7,557 bases of DNA. Source: Gammaproteobacteria bacterium (lineage in GTDB: Bacteria > Pseudomonadota > Gammaproteobacteria > Steroidobacterales > Steroidobacteraceae). The stretch spans positions 1 to 7,557 of the forward strand of contig JASHYG010000173.1 in assembly GCA_030043215.1 (NCBI GenBank). Direction: 5' to 3'. Of this stretch, positions 5,456-7,557 are shown piece by piece. Under the pieces are notes generated by a model, which saw nothing but the letters and a program-made list of their open reading frames with translations, was not told the DNA's origin and made no database searches. Position numbers and translations under genes: made by a program. Every line of letters begins with the position of its first letter. Within the stretch, counting starts at the first letter, position 1.

Positions 5456-6448
5456 CTAGGTGGCCGTACGATTCGATGCATCTCCGAGGCGGATGTCCTC
5501 GGCGCGATGGCACGCGACCAGGCTATCGCCGACCTGGCGCAGAGCGGGTCTCTCGTGCTCGCAGCGTGGCACGGCGAGCGGACAGCGCGTGCGGAACACG
5601 CATCCGCTCGGCGGGGCGAGCGGGGAGGGAATCTCACCGCCGAGCGGCGCCGCGCGCTGCGCGCGGGCGCGCACCGGATCCGGGATCGGCACCGATTGCA
5701 TCAACGCGCACGTGTAGGGGTGGCGGGGGTTGCCGAAGAGCGCATCACGCGACGCGATCTCCATCATCCGGCCGAGATAGAGCACCAGGACTCGGTCGCA
5801 CGAGAAGCGCACGGCCGATAGGTCGTGCGCGATGAAGAGGATGGCGATCTGGAGCTGCTGCTGCAGATCCTTGAGCAGGGTTGCGACCTGCGCCCGGATC
5901 GACACGTCGAGGGCCGAGAGGGGCTCATCGCACACGAGCAGCTCTGGGTCGAGCATGAGCGCACGGGCGATGCCGATGCGCTGCGCCTGTCCGCCGGAGA
6001 ACTCGTGCGGATAGCGGTGGAGGTGGGCGGGCAATAGCCCGACGCGCCCCATCATCGAGAGCGTCCGGTCGCGGCGCTCGCTGGACGTGAGTCCGGGACG
6101 GTGCTCCCGCAGCGGCTCTTCGATGATCTCGCCGACGGTCATGCTCGGATCGAGGGAGGCGAGCGGATCCTGGAAGATGATCTGCAGGCGCTCGCGCGCG
6201 GCGCGGAGAGCCTTGCGCTCGAGCGTGAGCAGGTCCGCGCCCCGAAAGGAGACCCTGCCGCCGCTTGCCGGCACCAGACGCAGAACGGCTTGCGCGATCG
6301 TCGATTTGCCGCTGCCGGATTCGCCGACGATCCCGAGAGTCTCGGCGCGGCCGATCGTGAAGCTCACGCCATCCACCGCCTGCAGCCAGCGGCCGCCGAC
6401 CGCAAAACGCACGGAAAGGCTCTCCACCTGCACCACCGGCTCGGTCAT
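5456..6448 (-). CDS. Dpp/Opp-type ABC importer ATPase, DppF-like
   Basis: This 330-residue nucleotide-binding subunit powers uptake of dipeptides, oligopeptides or related solutes from the cytoplasmic face. All ATPase motifs are intact: Walker A GESGSGKS (42-49), Q-loop Gln93 in FQDP, signature FSGGQ (150-154), Walker B LLVCDE (170-175) with catalytic Glu175, and switch His208. The C-terminal oligopeptide/dipeptide region contains HPYT (243-246) and four cysteines (283, 289, 296, 313) in CVFRTRC...C...C order; in some Opp/Dpp ATPases this set binds an iron-sulphur cluster. The start is the ATG at 6448, which overlaps the preceding gene's TGA (ATGA), with GGGACGA just upstream; an earlier in-frame ATG at 6484 would only add 12 residues inside the neighbouring gene. 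This translationally coupled pair is the standard arrangement. Substrate cannot be told: the binding protein is outside the window. Confidence 0.95.
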   Translation of the reverse strand: MTEPVVQVESLSVRFAVGGRWLQAVDGVSFTIGRAETLGIVGESGSGKSTIAQAVLRLVPASGGRVSFRGADLLTLERKALRAARERLQIIFQDPLASLDPSMTVGEIIEEPLREHRPGLTSSERRDRTLSMMGRVGLLPAHLHRYPHEFSGGQAQRIGIARALMLDPELLVCDEPLSALDVSIRAQVATLLKDLQQQLQIAILFIAHDLSAVRFSCDRVLVLYLGRMMEIASRDALFGNPRHPYTCALMQSVPIPDPVRARAQRAAPLGGEIPSPLAPPSGCVFRTRCPLAVPRCEHERPALRQVGDSLVACHRAEDIRLGDASNRTAT

Positions 6449-7434
6449 GGGTCGTCCCGTCCCAGGGGGCCTTCGTAGAAGCACGCGCGAGCATGTTCGG
6501 GCGCGACTTCCGCGAGCGCCGGTCGCTCCACGCGGCAGCGATCGAAGGCGTAATGGCAGCGCGGCGCGAACGCGCAGCCCGTTGGCAGCGCTGCGGGATC
6601 GGGCGGGTTTCCGGCGATTTTCGCGAGCCGCGCCGGCAGCGGGCCGGTGAGCTCGACGATGGAGCGGCGGAGCCCCTCCGTGTACGGATGCCTCGCGTGC
6701 GTGAACAGCCGCTCGACGCCGGCCTGCTTGACGATGCGTCCGGCGTACATCACCGCGACGCGGTCGGCGACCTCGGCGATCACCGCGAGATCGTGGGTGA
6801 CCAGGATGAGCGCCGCCCGGGTGCGGGCGCGCAGCTCGCGCAGCAGGGTGAGGATCTGGGCTTGCACGGTCACATCGAGCGCCGTGGTCGGCTCATCGGC
6901 GAGCAAGAGATCCGGCTCGCAGATGAGCGCCATCGCGATGACGATCCGCTGGCGCATGCCCCCGGAGAGCTCGTGAGGGTGCTGGGCGAGACGCTGCTCC
7001 GGCTCGGGCACGTGCACCGCATCGAGCAGCTCGAGCGCCCGGCGCCGCGCAGCGCGCCGGCCGAGCCCCTGGTGATGCCTGACGCCCTCGGTGAGCTGCG
7101 TGCCGATGGTGAGGTACGGGTTGAGTGCGGTCATCGGGTCCTGGAAGATCATTCCGATGCGCGCACCGCGTACGCGCGCGAGCCTGCGCTCCGGGGCGCC
7201 GATCAGCTCTTCCCCACGGTAGCGTGCGCTGCCGACGAGCCGCGCATGCGGACCGTTGAGGCCGAGCAGGCTGAGCAGCAGCTGCGTCTTGCCGGATCCC
7301 GACTCGCCCACGATGCCGAGAAACTCACCGGGCGCGAGGTCGAGGCTCACGCTGTCGACGACGCGCACCATGCCCGACTCCCCGGGATAGCCGACGCTCA
7401 GGTCTCGAACGGTGAGCAGCGGCGCGTCGCTCAT
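6445..7434 (-). CDS. Dpp/Opp-type ABC importer ATPase, DppD-like
   Basis: This 329-residue ATPase is the partner of the DppF-like subunit downstream. Motifs: Walker A GESGSGKT (43-50), Q-loop Gln98, signature LSGGM (156-160), Walker B LLLADE (176-181) and switch His214 (VTHD). The linker HPYTEGL (249-255) and the C-terminal CAFAPRC...C...C set (Cys287, 293, 300, 318) are typical of peptide/nickel family ATPases. With both partners complete, both ATP sites of the heterodimer should work. The ATG at 7434 directly abuts the permease stop (TAGATG), and no strong ribosome site is visible, so translation is probably coupled to the upstream gene. Family length is normal. Confidence 0.95.
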   Translation of the reverse strand: MSDAPLLTVRDLSVGYPGESGMVRVVDSVSLDLAPGEFLGIVGESGSGKTQLLLSLLGLNGPHARLVGSARYRGEELIGAPERRLARVRGARIGMIFQDPMTALNPYLTIGTQLTEGVRHHQGLGRRAARRRALELLDAVHVPEPEQRLAQHPHELSGGMRQRIVIAMALICEPDLLLADEPTTALDVTVQAQILTLLRELRARTRAALILVTHDLAVIAEVADRVAVMYAGRIVKQAGVERLFTHARHPYTEGLRRSIVELTGPLPARLAKIAGNPPDPAALPTGCAFAPRCHYAFDRCRVERPALAEVAPEHARACFYEGPLGRDDP

Positions 7435-7557
7435 CTAGCGCTGCTCGCGCGGATCGAGGGCATCGCGCAGTCCGTCGCCCAGGTAACTGAGGCAGCAGAT
7501 CACCACCGTCAGGAAGATGGAGGGGATCACGAGCAGGTAGGGATGCGACTGCAGCTC
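7435..7557 (-). CDS. C-terminal end of a DppC-like ABC permease, cut by window edge
   Basis: Only the last 40 residues are present, read from the right edge to the TAG at 7435. They include a hydrophobic final membrane segment (YLLVIPSIFLTVVICCLSYL) followed by GDGLRDALDPREQR. The string LGDGLRDALDPR is the hallmark C-terminus of DppC/OppC-type permeases. The next gene begins with no gap. This identifies the operon order as permease C, ATPase D, ATPase F. The other permease and binding protein, if in the same operon, are to the right. Confidence 0.92.
   Translation of the reverse strand, partial: ELQSHPYLLVIPSIFLTVVICCLSYLGDGLRDALDPREQR

Noticed and set aside
4287..5513. A 408-codon minus-strand open frame opposite the DUF2950 gene
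   Set aside because: Its translation is Arg/Pro-rich with no recognisable domain and lies wholly antisense to a clear gene pair.

Overview
The window is GC-rich, densely packed bacterial chromosome with export signals and gene families typical of Gram-negative bacteria. The DUF3300/DUF2950 pair, the BON protein, the small Cys-rich repeat protein and the Dpp/Opp-type transporter together suggest a proteobacterium, perhaps a Xanthomonadales/Steroidobacter-like gammaproteobacterium. The phylum call is moderate and the order is a guess. There is no RNA gene, CRISPR array, insertion sequence, phage gene or integration site that I can see.

Layout. (1) 1-841, minus: the N-terminal part of an exported family 3 glycoside hydrolase, cut by the window edge. 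(2) 972-1277, minus: a small exported BON-domain protein, followed by a strong hairpin (912-948) and a short direct duplication over its stop codon. (3) 1278-1917: about 640 bases without a convincing gene, visibly less GC-rich than its surroundings, with a few inverted repeats. (4) 1918-2202, plus: a 94-residue exported Cys-rich repeat protein. (5) 2233-3090, minus: a short-chain dehydrogenase/reductase with an unexpected N-terminal export signal. It converges with the Cys-rich gene across a perfect 16-base palindrome. (6) 3298-4416 and 4473-5420, plus: DUF3300 and DUF2950 proteins, both exported and of unknown function, probably one transcript from a promoter near 3184-3212. (7) 5456-7557, minus: the end of a peptide/nickel-type ABC importer operon, consisting of the last 40 residues of a DppC-like permease, then DppD-like and DppF-like ATPases joined by an abutting and an overlapping junction.

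How the genes work together. The ABC genes form a conventional import module: two ATPases drive a permease pair, and the rest of the system lies beyond the right edge. The six genes from the glycosidase to DUF2950 all carry apparent N-terminal export signals, so this half of the window looks like a cell-envelope/periplasmic neighbourhood, although its genes lie on both strands and do not form one operon. I found no clear novel defence or mobile system. The most unusual items are the apparently exported SDR beside the DUF3300-DUF2950 pair and the structured but gene-free gap at 1278-1917.
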